Both the position numbers and the translations under genes were made by a program. A stretch of 64,000 nt of DNA, from contig CAVZIE010000037.1 in the NCBI GenBank assembly GCA_963775185.1, positions 186,001 to 250,000 of the forward strand, read 5' to 3'. This document shows positions 28,906 to 37,890 of this stretch, in pieces; within the stretch, counting starts at the first letter, position 1, and every line of letters begins with the position of its first letter. The notes under the pieces are model-generated. The model did no database searches. It had not been told where the DNA came from and saw only the letters and a program-made list of their open reading frames with translations. Source of the DNA: JAPSGB01 sp963775185. GTDB taxonomy: Bacteria; Myxococcota_A; Polyangia; Polyangiales; Polyangiaceae.

Positions 28906-28909
<4 letters not shown>

Positions 28910-29502
28910 GGCACGGCGGCGGGTCGATCGAGACTCGCGAGCGCGCGCTTCATGCCGTCGAGCAGCGACGCCGGATCCTTCTCGTCGTAGAAGTAGCGGA
29001 ACTTCGGCCGCGGCGCGGCGACGGACGGGTCGAGCTTGGCGTTCTGATCGAGGAAGAACGTGCGCGGGATGTACTCGCCATCCGGCGCGTAGCGCGAGCT
29101 GAGCGCGGAGTCGGCGTCGCTGTCCTGGCGGATCATCACGAAGTCCTTGGCGCGCGCGACCACCCGCGGATCGTCGAAGACCTTGCTGAAGTTCTTGCAG
29201 TGCGGACACCACGTTGCGTAGAAGACGAGGCAGATCGGCTTGTGTTTCGCGCGCGCTGTGGCGACGCCCTGCTCGTAGGTTTGCCAGCCGATCTGCGCGT
29301 CGTTCCAGTCCTGGCCGTGCCCTTGCGCGGGCGCCGGCGCGGGTCGTGCGGGACGCGCGACGGCTTTCGCGGGCGCGACGGCGGCCGGTGGATCCGCCTT
29401 GCGCTCGGCGTCCGGAGCGGGCTCGCCCGGCGTGCAGCCCCAGCCCGCGCACGCGCCGAGGGCAAGAGCCAGCGCATGGCGAAGCGGGAACGGGCCGAGC
29501 AT
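28906..29502 (-). CDS. Thioredoxin-fold lipoprotein (DsbD-gamma-like)
   Basis: Protein of 198 residues. Signal peptide with lipobox GWGC, an Ala/Pro-rich linker, and a thioredoxin domain with active site CLVFYATWCPHCKNF, followed by PRTFFLDQNAK as the cis-Pro region. The WQTYEQGVATARAKHKPICL start resembles thioredoxin_7/DsbD-gamma domains. Likely periplasmic disulfide reduction. ATGA overlap with the downstream methyltransferase gene. Confidence 0.82.
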
Positions 29503-29605
29503 GTGCCGGAAGTAGGACCCGCGTCGCGGAGGCTGTCAAGCGCCGCTTCAACGCGATCGCGGCCCGCGCTTGGCGCACACACGGCGGGTTGATAGAATCG
29601 TCGGC

Positions 29606-30010
29606 ATGCGCGCGAGCTGCATGCTTCCATTCGCCGGCGTCGCCGCGTTGCTGTGCGCGACCGCGGTCGCACGCGCCGACCTCGCACCGACAACGGCGGA
29701 CTCGTGCACGCTCCAGACAGAGCAGCAGAACGGACGGCAGTGCCAGCTGTGCGGCGCGTCGTACGAGCAGCCGAAGAAGTGCGAGGCGCTCGCGTCCCAG
29801 GGCTACGCGCAAGCGTGCCGCAGTGGCGGCGCGAGCGTGTGGCACGAGGTGTGGTGTCGCGGCGGTGGCAACGTCCCGCCCGCCGAGCAAAAGTCGGGCT
29901 GCGGCGCGTGCAGCGTCGGCGGCACGCGCGGCGGGCTTCCGCTCGCGTTGGCGATGTGCGCGGCGGGCATCGTCGCCCTCGGCGCGCGCCGTCGCCGCCA
30001 GAAGGCGTGA
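29606..30010 (+). CDS. MYXO-CTERM sorted small protein
   Basis: Protein of 134 residues. Sec signal peptide (cleavage near AVARA), a Cys-rich middle (CQLCGASYEQPKKC, ACRSGG) and a C-terminal GCGACSVGG followed by a hydrophobic helix and RRRRQKA. This end is the MYXO-CTERM signal, processed by myxosortase and used for surface anchoring in Myxococcota. Convergent with the papain-like gene. Confidence 0.75.
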   Translation: MRASCMLPFAGVAALLCATAVARADLAPTTADSCTLQTEQQNGRQCQLCGASYEQPKKCEALASQGYAQACRSGGASVWHEVWCRGGGNVPPAEQKSGCGACSVGGTRGGLPLALAMCAAGIVALGARRRRQKA

Positions 30011-30065
30011 CGCGGGCCGCGCGTCGGACGACGCTGCGAAGTCGCGCACGAGGGACAGGCGATCT

Positions 30066-31685
30066 CTATTCGGAGCAGCCCAGGCCGAGCGGCCCCGCGG
30101 TGAGCAGGAACTTCGGCGAGGGGCACGAGCGCATGCACACGGCCGCGCGACAGCCGGCGACGCCGCCGGGCACGGTGTACGTGCAGCCGCCGGCACCGCA
30201 CTGGTGGCGGATGCCGGTGGCGGAGTCGGTGGCGAAGCCGGGCATGGGCGACGTCACGCAGAAGCCGAAGATGTTGACCTGACCCTGGGGGCAGCCGCTC
30301 GGCGCGCCGGGCGCGGACGCCGCGCAGGTGTTGAAGTGACGCGGGCTGCCGTCCGGGCACGGCGGCAGGCAGACGAGCATGCCGCTGTCGGGCACGGTGC
30401 CCGCTGGGCAGTAGCCGGCGTTCGCGAGCGGCGGCGTCGGCTGGCCCGGCGCGTTCGGGTTCGCGGGCTGGCTGGACGGCTGGCTCGGCGCCGGCGCGCT
30501 CGGCGTGCTCACATCGACGACGTAGGCGTACTTCAGGTTGGTGCGCAGCGTATTCTCGAAGATCCACGCGTAGCCGTTGTCGCCCCAGTTCGTGCCCCAA
30601 CTGTTGTGCAACAGGTAGTACGTGCCGTTCGACTGCGTCTTGTAGCCGGCGAGCACCATCGCGTGGCCCTCGCGGCTGGCGCGGAAATCGCCGTCGGGCA
30701 CCACGGCGTTGGCACCTTGGACCTGGCTCAACCGGTCGTCCACGTACATGGCGAACCAGACGTCTTGCCCCTTGGCGAGCACGGCCTTGATCTCGTCCAG
30801 GTTGCCGTCGGGCAGGCGCGTGACGTTGCCGAGCGTCGCGATCGACGTCGCGTCGACCTTGGCGAGCTGGGCGGCGTTCACCGGCTGGTTGCACGATACC
30901 CCGAGGTTCAAGCCGCAGTCGCAGTCGCCGCCGGTGTACCAGGCGCACGCCTGCTTGCGATCGTACGGCCACGCGCTCTCGACGCCGAGCGGCTGGCCCT
31001 TGTTCGCGTCGATGGCGTTCTGCATCTGCGGGTAGTGGTAGCGACCCCACAGCTCCATGATGCTGACGGCGCCCGCCTTGCCCTTCGACGTCGCGATCGC
31101 GTGATCGATGGCCGCCGCCAGCGAGAAGCCCGTGCACGCGCCCACCGGCCCCTGGCTGCGGATCGGCCCCTCGGTCCCGTCGCTGCGGTGATCGACCGCG
31201 GCCGGCTGCGGCGCGGCGCCGTCGTAGCCGCGGCCGGCGGAGAACGCCGCGCGATTCATCACGTACTGGCTCGCGAGCGGCACCAGTCCGTAGTTCGGCG
31301 TCATGCAGTCGATGGCCACGGGACTGCCGCCGATGTTGACCATGCCGCAGCGCGCGGCGCCGACCGTGCCCGGCTGCGCGGGCTGCGCGGGCTGCGGCGT
31401 CGCCGGAGGGGTGAGGCCGGGGATCTGCGGGAACGGGATCGACGGCAGACCGGGGATCTGGAACGACGACAACGGCGGCGGTGGCGGCAGCGCCGGCAGC
31501 TGGAACGCCGCGTACCACGGGCGCTGCACCGGTGGTGGCGGCGGCGCGGGCGGCGGATACGACGGCGGCACCGTGTACGCGCCGGCTTGTTGCTGTGGCG
31601 CGGACCGTGGCGGATTCACGACGCAGTCGGCGAGAGCGAACGACAACAGCCCGAACGTGACCCAGGCGCGCGAGGACGGGAGCAT
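30066..31685 (-). CDS. Papain-family (C1A) cysteine protease, exported
   Basis: Protein of 539 residues. Signal peptide ends at LADC (Asp at -1 is odd for a lipobox), then a ~90-residue Pro-rich linker. The protease domain carries GPVGACTGFS (catalytic Cys184), GHAMVLAGY (His341) and LHNSWGTNWGDNGYAWI (Asn361), the complete papain triad. A Pro/Ser linker and a Cys-rich C-terminal module (CPAGTVPDSGMLVCLPPC, then CSE end) follow. Secreted or surface endopeptidase is expected. No strong ribosome-binding site is visible. Confidence 0.88.
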   Translation of the reverse strand: MLPSSRAWVTFGLLSFALADCVVNPPRSAPQQQAGAYTVPPSYPPPAPPPPPVQRPWYAAFQLPALPPPPPLSSFQIPGLPSIPFPQIPGLTPPATPQPAQPAQPGTVGAARCGMVNIGGSPVAIDCMTPNYGLVPLASQYVMNRAAFSAGRGYDGAAPQPAAVDHRSDGTEGPIRSQGPVGACTGFSLAAAIDHAIATSKGKAGAVSIMELWGRYHYPQMQNAIDANKGQPLGVESAWPYDRKQACAWYTGGDCDCGLNLGVSCNQPVNAAQLAKVDATSIATLGNVTRLPDGNLDEIKAVLAKGQDVWFAMYVDDRLSQVQGANAVVPDGDFRASREGHAMVLAGYKTQSNGTYYLLHNSWGTNWGDNGYAWIFENTLRTNLKYAYVVDVSTPSAPAPSQPSSQPANPNAPGQPTPPLANAGYCPAGTVPDSGMLVCLPPCPDGSPRHFNTCAASAPGAPSGCPQGQVNIFGFCVTSPMPGFATDSATGIRHQCGAGGCTYTVPGGVAGCRAAVCMRSCPSPKFLLTAGPLGLGCSE

Positions 31686-31750
31686 GGCGTACCTATCGTA
31701 GTATACGAACGCGCGACGCTGGAGCTTCCATGCGCCGACCGCTGCTGGTT

Positions 31751-31815
31751 TGTCGGCCCGACGCGGAATCTGCAGTGTCGGGGCGGCGGCGCGGTTCCGC
31801 GCCGGACCGGCATCC
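31751..31815. repeat. Inverted pair of REP-like elements
   Basis: Left arm TGTCGGCCCGACGCGGAATC is slightly diverged; right arm GGTTCCGCGCCGGACCGGC is canonical. About 20 bases separate them. The pair lies 66 bases upstream of the papain-like gene and about 97 bases beyond the stop of the next gene. Confidence 0.8.
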
Positions 31816-31911
31816 AGGCAAGGCTCGTCGGCGCGCGACTCCAGGCAAGCGCGTGCGATTGAACGCGCGCTGCCCATGCTGGCGACGCATGGCTTCGCGA
31901 GTCCGGCGCCC

Positions 31912-32331
31912 TCAACGCGACGCTTCGCGGCGCGAGCACATGAGCCGCACGTGGCGCTCCTTCGGGATCTCGCCCTCGCGCACGCTGGACACGGGGCCGA
32001 GGTCACGCCAGCCGGAGCACGGGACGAGCTCGGCGACGCGCGGCGCCCGGTGGCGATGCGGGGCGCGCCGCCGGCGCGAGAGGCTGCCGACGATGTAGAG
32101 CGCCGGGAGCTGCACGACGCGCGGTGCCGCGCGCGCCGGCGATGGGTCGCGAGGAGGCAGCGTTGGAACGGACCGTGGCGGCGCGATCGGTGGATCGGAC
32201 ACCGGCATGTCGGCGGCGCTGCGCCAGAAGATCGCGAGCGCCGCGAGCGCGACGCCGCACGACACGATGAACGATCCGACCAGACGACGCTCTGGACGGA
32301 TCGGGCTTCGGAACAATCGGGAGTGGGTCAT
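31912..32331 (-). CDS. Single-pass membrane protein of unknown function
   Basis: Protein of 139 residues with one hydrophobic helix at about residues 17-37 (LVGSFIVSCGVALAALAIFW) and a Pro/Arg-rich remainder containing VVQLPALYIVGSL and ending in a basic tail. No domain is recognised. Codon third positions are GC-rich as in neighbours. ATG 32331 was chosen because the helix follows directly. Confidence 0.45.
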   Translation of the reverse strand: MTHSRLFRSPIRPERRLVGSFIVSCGVALAALAIFWRSAADMPVSDPPIAPPRSVPTLPPRDPSPARAAPRVVQLPALYIVGSLSRRRRAPHRHRAPRVAELVPCSGWRDLGPVSSVREGEIPKERHVRLMCSRREASR

Positions 32332-32453
32332 GGCGCGCGCTGCTAGCGAGCGGCGTGCCAGCGCGGATCCGGCGAAAGAACAGCCGATCCGCGAACGTCC
32401 GGGGCGGCGACGCGGCGGCCACCGCCGGCGACCGCCGGCGACGCCGCCGCGTG

Positions 32454-32936
32454 CTACCGGGAGCGACCAAGCGGCTTCGCCATGCTGACGAAGTAGTCTC
32501 TGAAACCGACGCGCTCGTAGAGACGGCGCGCGCCGGTGTTGCGCGCCAGGACGCCGATGTACAGGTCCGCCGCGCCGCTCTCCCGCGCGATCTCCTCGGC
32601 TCGCGCCACGAGCTCGGTGCCGATGCCGCGACCGCGACAGGTCGGCAAGACCACCAGATCCGAGATCTTGGCGAACGCGCGCTGACCTGCGCCGGGACTC
32701 ACCGGCGGCACCGCGGTCAGCACGCATCCGAAGCCCACGAGCACCGCGTCGAGCTCCGCGACCAGGATCACGCCGGCGTGGCGGGCGCAGCGATCAAGGA
32801 TTGTCTCGAGGTACGCCTCGACGACCTCGGCGCCCGCCGGCAGCTGGGGCTCGAGCTCGCGCTCGTGCGCCAGCAGCTCGACGACCAGCTCGAGCAGCGC
32901 GGGGCGATCGCTCGCCGGCCGGTAGAGACGGATCAT
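32454..32936 (-). CDS. GNAT-family N-acetyltransferase
   Basis: Protein of 160 residues. GNAT motif A is clear: KISDLVVLPTCRGRGIGTEL (acetyl-CoA pyrophosphate loop RGRGIG), followed by the motif B helix and LYERVGFRDYFVSMAKPL near the end. Acceptor unknown. Start overlaps the stop of the TlpA-like gene (ATGA), placing it last in the redox operon. Confidence 0.88.
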   Translation of the reverse strand: MIRLYRPASDRPALLELVVELLAHERELEPQLPAGAEVVEAYLETILDRCARHAGVILVAELDAVLVGFGCVLTAVPPVSPGAGQRAFAKISDLVVLPTCRGRGIGTELVARAEEIARESGAADLYIGVLARNTGARRLYERVGFRDYFVSMAKPLGRSR

Positions 32937-33592
32937 CCGCCTACGATACGCCGCAACTCGGCCAGGTCGCCGTCCTCGATCGCGCCGTGGATGGTGCAGC
33001 GGATCTTGCCGTTCGGATCGACGAGGAGCTGGACGGGCAGATCGGGATCCTCTTCGACCGCCGCGGCGCCGAGCCACGTCTCGCGTTGCTTGCCGTCCTC
33101 GAGCCACCACGTCGCCTTCAATCCGCCCGCCGCTTGCGCGCCGAGGAAGCCTTCGAGCTGACGCTGGTCGTCGTCGAGCGACACGAACGCGAACGCGAGC
33201 TTGCCGGCGAGCTGCTTTTGCCAGGCGAGCAGCGTCGGGATCTCGTGCTTGCACGGCACGCACCACGCCGCCCACAGGTTCACCCACGTCCACTTGCCGT
33301 GGCCGACGGGGATCTGGGCGCTGACTCCGGCCGCGCCGGGAGCGGCCGCCCGCGACAGCAGCGCGGTCGGGAAATCGCGCGGCGGCTTCTCGAGCTCACC
33401 GTCGCAGATCTTCCGTGCCTTCACCGGCGCCGGCGCCGCCGACGGAGCTGGCGCAGGAGCGGCCGTCGCGGTGTCTGCCGGACCCTTGGCCGCCACCGCC
33501 TGGCTGCGCTCGCGCGTGACCGTCGGTTTTTCCGCCGACTTGTCGCACGCGACCAGGGTGAGCGCGATGGCTACAACCTGCAGTCGACCCAC
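32933..33592 (-). CDS. TlpA-like thioredoxin lipoprotein
   Basis: Protein of 219 residues. Signal peptide with lipobox LVAC, an Ala/Pro linker, then a TlpA/ResA-type domain: TWVNLWAAWCVPCKHEIPTL (WCVPC active site) and PVQLLVDPNGKI. It probably reduces periplasmic disulfides, for example in cytochrome c maturation. GTG 33592 lies inside the end of the preceding OmpA-like gene (22-base overlap); no good ribosome-binding site is visible. Confidence 0.82.
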   Translation of the reverse strand: MGRLQVVAIALTLVACDKSAEKPTVTRERSQAVAAKGPADTATAAPAPAPSAAPAPVKARKICDGELEKPPRDFPTALLSRAAAPGAAGVSAQIPVGHGKWTWVNLWAAWCVPCKHEIPTLLAWQKQLAGKLAFAFVSLDDDQRQLEGFLGAQAAGGLKATWWLEDGKQRETWLGAAAVEEDPDLPVQLLVDPNGKIRCTIHGAIEDGDLAELRRIVGG

Positions 33593-34332
33593 GAGACGAA
33601 GGCGCTGCGGTTGATCGACTCTTCGGAGCACTTCTCGTTCGAACGCGAGCTCGGCCAAGTGCAATACCCTTTCGAGAGCTGGGCGAATTCGTTGCCCAGC
33701 CAGAGCAGACCCACCTTCTGCTCGATATCCGGATCTTTGGAAATCTGCTTCAGAAAGAACATCACCGAGTTGGCGCGGCGGTGGGAAAGTGCCCGGTTCT
33801 TGTCCACCGTGCCCGACTTCGACGCCCGCGCCACCACGAAGAAGTAGCGCGCGCCCTTGCGGTCGAACCAGCGGTCCTCGAGCAGCTTCTTGGCGGCGTC
33901 GTCCAGCTCGTCCTTGCCGTTGTCGAACAGGATCACGCCACCGCGATCCTTGAGCGGCGTGAACAGCGCGTTGAAGTCCTCGTCGCTGATCGACGCGAAG
34001 GTCTTCACGTCCGCGGGCTTGCAGCCGCGTCGCTCGCCACCGCTGGCCAGCCCGCAGGAGTGCAGCACCCGATCCAGCACCTGCTTGAACTGCGGCGTGC
34101 AGTAGGCGACCTCCGCCTCCTTGGCGATAGCCACCTTCGGCTTCTCGGCCTCGGGCTGGAGCAGCCGCTCCTTGGCGGCGCGCACCGTCGACGACACGCC
34201 GACGGCCACGCCGATCAAGAGCACGCAAGCGAGCCCCGCGCCCACCGCACCGGCCAGCCATCCCTTCTTCTTCCCGTCGTCCGGCTCGGCCCCGGGCGTC
34301 GGCGGGACGTACGGATCCATCGGCTGCGTCAC
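33571..34332 (-). CDS. OmpA-like domain membrane protein
   Basis: Protein of 253 residues with a Pro-rich start (VTQPMDPYVPPTPG), one membrane helix (WLAGAVGAGLACVLLIGVAV) and a C-terminal OmpA-like domain (ILFDNGKDELDDAAKKLL, RYFFVVARASKSG, NRALSHRRANSVMFFL), usually a peptidoglycan-binding fold. GTG 34332 was preferred to the ATG at 34320 because GGAGGT sits 6 bases upstream and it overlaps the preceding stop (GTGA). Confidence 0.8.
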   Translation of the reverse strand: MTQPMDPYVPPTPGAEPDDGKKKGWLAGAVGAGLACVLLIGVAVGVSSTVRAAKERLLQPEAEKPKVAIAKEAEVAYCTPQFKQVLDRVLHSCGLASGGERRGCKPADVKTFASISDEDFNALFTPLKDRGGVILFDNGKDELDDAAKKLLEDRWFDRKGARYFFVVARASKSGTVDKNRALSHRRANSVMFFLKQISKDPDIEQKVGLLWLGNEFAQLSKGYCTWPSSRSNEKCSEESINRSAFVSWVDCRL

Positions 34333-35546
34333 TTCAAGACCTCCGGCGCGAGCTGGTTCAAGGTGAACATCAGACCGAGGTCCGTGTCCTCGTCGCACAC
34401 GCGGCGCGTACCGAGGTACATCTGCGGTGTGGACACCGGGATGTTGTTGTCGGCGGCAAAATGCAGGTTGTTGTTCAGCCGCACCTGGGTGGAGCGCGCG
34501 TCGACGCATTTGAGCATCTGATCGCCCCAGCGCTGCTTGATCGCGGCACGCAGCGTGTCCTTGCCGGCCTTGCCGGCGCGCGAAAGATACTCTTGCTGGT
34601 CGTACGCCCAGTCGAGCACTTGCCGCGTCTGGGCGCCGCCGCACAAGACCGCACGCGCCACCACGCACGCGCCGGGATGCAGCGGTTCCTCGAGCATCCA
34701 ATTGCAGTCGCTGTCGAGCGGGAACAGCGCCAGCTGGACGTCCAGCTTGTCCATCACGCCCTCGGTCACCAGTCGCTCGTGGAACGCCTTGCACGTCGGG
34801 CACAGCGGGTCCTCGAACAGCGTCGCCGCCTGCACGGATTTCGGCGTGGCCAGATGCACCAGCGCGTCGTGCTGCTCCTTCGGCTGCTTGATCTCGCCGC
34901 ACTTCGTCAGGTACGGGCGCTCGTCGGGCGCTGCGGACGCGTACACCAGCGAAGGCACCAGCGTGGTCGCGCCCAGCGCGGCGAGCCACACCACCGCCCA
35001 CACCCATCCGGGGGGTTGTCGGCCCGGCGCGGAACCACCGGGTGGGCCCGCGGCTCCGCGGCGCAGTCCGAGCAGCGCGGAGACGGCGAGCAGCGTCGAC
35101 GACAGGTAGATGCCGAGACACACGCGGCACACGTCGCCGAGCTTGGTGATCGAGATCACGAACATCACCAGCGACACCAGCAGCGGCGTTACGCCGACGG
35201 CGGCGAAGAACACCGCCGCCGCCCGCGAAGCCCGCGGTCCGGCGACGAGCAGGTACAGCGCAAAGCCCGCGAAGAACACGAACGAGCCCTGCGCGAACAG
35301 CGAGATCGGGATCCCGCCCCACATGCTCGTCTTCATGATCGCGGAGTACGGGCTGTACATCGCCGCGCGGCAGGCCTCGGCCTGCGCCGTCGCGGGCATG
35401 CCGGGGATCACGCTGCAGTGGATGTCGTGCAGCCCGCGATCGAGGTGCTCGGCGTAGTCCAGCGTCGAGTACGACGCGAACGTCAGGCCCAGGAGCGCCG
35501 CGAGGAGCGCAAGCGCCGCTGGCACACGCGACTTCGGTCCGTTCAT
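34329..35546 (-). CDS. Vitamin K epoxide reductase-DsbA fusion
   Basis: Protein of 405 residues. The N-terminal half has four to five helices with the VKOR Cys pairs: DIHCSVIPGM with the EACRAAMY loop, and the redox motif CRVC. The C-terminal half is a thioredoxin-like DsbA/DsbG domain (LFEDPLCPTCKAFHERL, CPTC motif). Such fusions form disulfides de novo in the periplasm, passing electrons to quinone. A REP-like element (35016-35036) is read in frame as the linker SAPGRQPPG between the halves. First gene of the redox operon. Confidence 0.88.
   Translation of the reverse strand: MNGPKSRVPAALALLAALLGLTFASYSTLDYAEHLDRGLHDIHCSVIPGMPATAQAEACRAAMYSPYSAIMKTSMWGGIPISLFAQGSFVFFAGFALYLLVAGPRASRAAAVFFAAVGVTPLLVSLVMFVISITKLGDVCRVCLGIYLSSTLLAVSALLGLRRGAAGPPGGSAPGRQPPGWVWAVVWLAALGATTLVPSLVYASAAPDERPYLTKCGEIKQPKEQHDALVHLATPKSVQAATLFEDPLCPTCKAFHERLVTEGVMDKLDVQLALFPLDSDCNWMLEEPLHPGACVVARAVLCGGAQTRQVLDWAYDQQEYLSRAGKAGKDTLRAAIKQRWGDQMLKCVDARSTQVRLNNNLHFAADNNIPVSTPQMYLGTRRVCDEDTDLGLMFTLNQLAPEVLK
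35016..35036. repeat. REP-like element inside the VKOR-DsbA gene
   Basis: TTGTCGGCCCGGCGCGGAACC, one base changed from the common unit, lies within the minus-strand coding region, in frame, in the loop between the membrane and thioredoxin halves. Confidence 0.7.
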
Positions 35547-35636
35547 CGCGACCAGACTTGGCAACACCGGGCCGGAACGCAAGCCCGCTGTTGTCGGCAA
35601 ACACCGTGCCCGCGCAATTCTCGTTGGAAAACCGCT

Positions 35637-36160
35637 ATGATGCGGGAAATGGTGGAAGAATCCGACGAGAGCCTGGTGTCGCGGACCGACAAGCGTCGCG
35701 CGGAGAAGGTGCTCGAAGACACGCTCGCGCGGCTCGCGCACGAGCTGTTCGCGCTCGGCGAAAAGCAGCTCGAGCGGCTGCGCCTCCCGGACGAGCTGCT
35801 GGAGGCCCTCGACGAGGCCCGCGCCATCAAGAGCCTGCGCGCTCGCGAGCGTCAGCTGCGCGTCGTGCGCGGCGCGCTCCGCGACGGCGAGTGGCCGGCG
35901 ATCCGCGCGCGCCTGGACAGCCTGCAGAAGCACGGCACGGTGACCGACGACCCGGTGGACGGGCGCGCGCGCGAGTGGGCCGTGCGCCTGATCGGCGAAG
36001 GCGCGACCGCGCTCGAAGAGCTGCTCGCGATCCATCCCAACGGCGACCGCAAGCACCTGCGCCAGCTCGTGCGCAGCGCGTCGCAGAGCGCGCCGGTGCG
36101 CCGCAAGCGCGCCTGGACAAGCTCGCCGACGCCGTGGCGTCGCTGCTCGACCGCGGATAG
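35637..36160 (+). CDS. yjgA: YjgA/DarP family ribosome-associated protein, apparent frameshift near 36112
   Basis: About 174 residues when joined. YjgA (DarP) binds immature 50S subunits in gammaproteobacteria. Family marks: SRTDKRRAEKVLEDTLARL, LGEKQLERLRLPDELLEAL, a RERQLRVVRGALR helix and HPNGDRKHLRQLVRSA. The frame then needs a -1 shift after RRKR to give ARLDKLADAVASLLDRG and stop at 36160, which is a proper family ending. Unshifted, it would run on into the antisense of the ABC gene. Probably a missing base. Confidence 0.75.
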
Positions 36161-36212
36161 GCCGGGATATCCGCGAGCGCCGGGTGGCATGCCTGGCGCC
36201 GACGCCCGGGCG

Positions 36213-37724
36213 TCAGCCGGCGAACGCCGGCGGGGACGCCGAGCGCGCGACGGCTCCGTCGCCGACGTCCCAGATTTCACGCGCACACGCCGCGGCGAAC
36301 GCCGCGTCGTGCGTCGCGATCACGAGCGCGCCGGGATAGGCGGCGAGGGCCGTCTCCAGACGCTCGATGGACGGCAGGTCGAGATGGTTCGTCGGTTCGT
36401 CGAGCACCAGCGCCCACACGTGCCGCCCGAGGCCGCCGGCGATCGCGAGCTTACGCGCCTCGCCCGGCGACGGCGCGTGCGACGCGAGCACGCGCGCGGG
36501 ATCGCTGCCGAGCGCCGCCACGACGGACAGCACGCGCCCGCGCTCGAGCGGCGGCAAGGCGCGCACCTCGTCGGCGAGGGCGCGGCGCCCGGCGACGTCG
36601 AGCTCCTGCGGCAGGTACAGCACGCGTGCCGGCGGCGCGTTGTCGACCAGCGCGCGCAAGAGCAGACTCTTGCCCGCGCCGTTATCGCCGCGGACGTGGA
36701 CGCGGCTGTCACGTTCGACGGCGACGCGCACGTCGTCCAGGATGCGGCGCCCGCCGCGCGCGACGGCGCCTTCGAACGCGAGCACCCGCCGCGAGGGCGA
36801 CGGCGTGTAGTCGACGAAGATCGACCCGCCCAGCGTCTTCTCGAATGCGACCTCGTCGACGCGCTCCACCGCGCGTGCCGCTGCGGCGCGCGTCACGGCG
36901 ACGTTCCGGCCGTGACGCTTCTCCGCCGCCGCCGCGCGGCCCTTGGCCAGGGCGTTTCGCGCGTCGTGATCCTTCGGGCTCTTCATCCGGACCTTCGAGC
37001 TGCGACTGCGATTCGCGGCGCCGTGCGCGCGCCGCGCGCGGTCGAGGCGCGCGCTCAGGGCGCGCGCCTCGTCGCGCCGCTCCTGGTAGTCGGCGACGCG
37101 CTCGGCGGCAGCGGCGTCCCACGCGCCGCGCGCGCGGCTGTACGGTGCGTGCACGAGCTCCACGCGCCCGCGCACGACGCGAAGCGTAGCCCGGGTCAGC
37201 CCGTCGAGCAGCGCGCGATCGTGCGACACCACCAGCCCCACGCCGTCGAAGCGACGGAGCCCCTCGACGAGCAGCGCGCGCGTGCGCGCGTCGACGTGGT
37301 TCGTCGGCTCATCGAGCAGCAGCACGTCGGGCTCGGCGGCAAGCGCAGCGGCGATCTGCCAGCGCTTGCGCTCGCCGGGCGAGAGCGTCGGCCAGCGCGC
37401 GAGATCGTCCGGGTCGAGCGCGAAGCGCCCGCGCAGCCGGTACGCTGCTCCGTCGGCCGAGCGCGCGAACGCGTCGATGCGGTCGTCGCGGCTCTCGACG
37501 GTCTGCACGCACAGCGCGACCCTCGCGTCCGGCGGCTCGCAACGCACGCGCCCCGCGCCCGGGGCGAACGCGCCGCTGATCAGCGCGAGCAGCGTGGACT
37601 TGCCCGCGCCGTTGTCACCGACGAGCCCGGTGAAGCCCGCTTCGAGCCTGAAGCTCGCGTCCGCGATCAGCGGGATCGCATCCGAATACGAAAAGCACAG
37701 ATTCTCGGCGTGCACAGCCGGCAT
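36213..37724 (-). CDS. ABC-F family ATPase
   Basis: Protein of 503 residues with two ATP-binding domains and no membrane helices. Domain 1: GDNGAGKST, LSPGERKRW, LLLDEPTNHVD. Domain 2: GDNGAGKSL, PSPGEARKLA, LVLDEPTNHLD. A long charged helical linker (RRDEARALSARLDRARRAHG) lies between. ABC-F proteins act on the ribosome in translation control or antibiotic protection. ATG 37724 is preceded by AGGAG at 8 bases; GTG 37730 is too close to it. A short upstream reading frame may be a leader peptide. Confidence 0.88.
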   Translation of the reverse strand: MPAVHAENLCFSYSDAIPLIADASFRLEAGFTGLVGDNGAGKSTLLALISGAFAPGAGRVRCEPPDARVALCVQTVESRDDRIDAFARSADGAAYRLRGRFALDPDDLARWPTLSPGERKRWQIAAALAAEPDVLLLDEPTNHVDARTRALLVEGLRRFDGVGLVVSHDRALLDGLTRATLRVVRGRVELVHAPYSRARGAWDAAAAERVADYQERRDEARALSARLDRARRAHGAANRSRSSKVRMKSPKDHDARNALAKGRAAAAEKRHGRNVAVTRAAAARAVERVDEVAFEKTLGGSIFVDYTPSPSRRVLAFEGAVARGGRRILDDVRVAVERDSRVHVRGDNGAGKSLLLRALVDNAPPARVLYLPQELDVAGRRALADEVRALPPLERGRVLSVVAALGSDPARVLASHAPSPGEARKLAIAGGLGRHVWALVLDEPTNHLDLPSIERLETALAAYPGALVIATHDAAFAAACAREIWDVGDGAVARSASPPAFAG

Positions 37725-37787
37725 GGTCACTACTCCTGTCTCGGGACCGGGACGAACCCGGCGACCTCGGAAAACGCGCGTGGACGT

Positions 37788-37838
37788 TCAGGAGTGGTGC
37801 GTCATGATCGTGCGGCGCGAACCGCACGTCCCGTTCAT
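37788..37838 (-). CDS. Possible leader peptide of the ABC-F gene
   Basis: A 16-residue frame (MNGTCGSRRTIMTHHS) ends 63 bases before the ABC-F start. TGCGG/CCGCA inside it and CGGG/CCCG after it can form hairpins. Antibiotic-responsive ABC-F genes are often controlled by ribosome stalling on such leaders. No clear ribosome-binding site is present, so this is only a candidate. Confidence 0.25.
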   Translation of the reverse strand: MNGTCGSRRTIMTHHS

Positions 37839-37890
37839 AGCACAAATCGCGCCCGGCGGAACCCGGGTTCGCACCCGACCTGTCGAAGCC

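Noticed and set aside
31700..31705. TATACT -10 box for the papain-like gene
   Set aside because: It would leave a leader of only about 8 bases and has no -35 partner at 17 bases.
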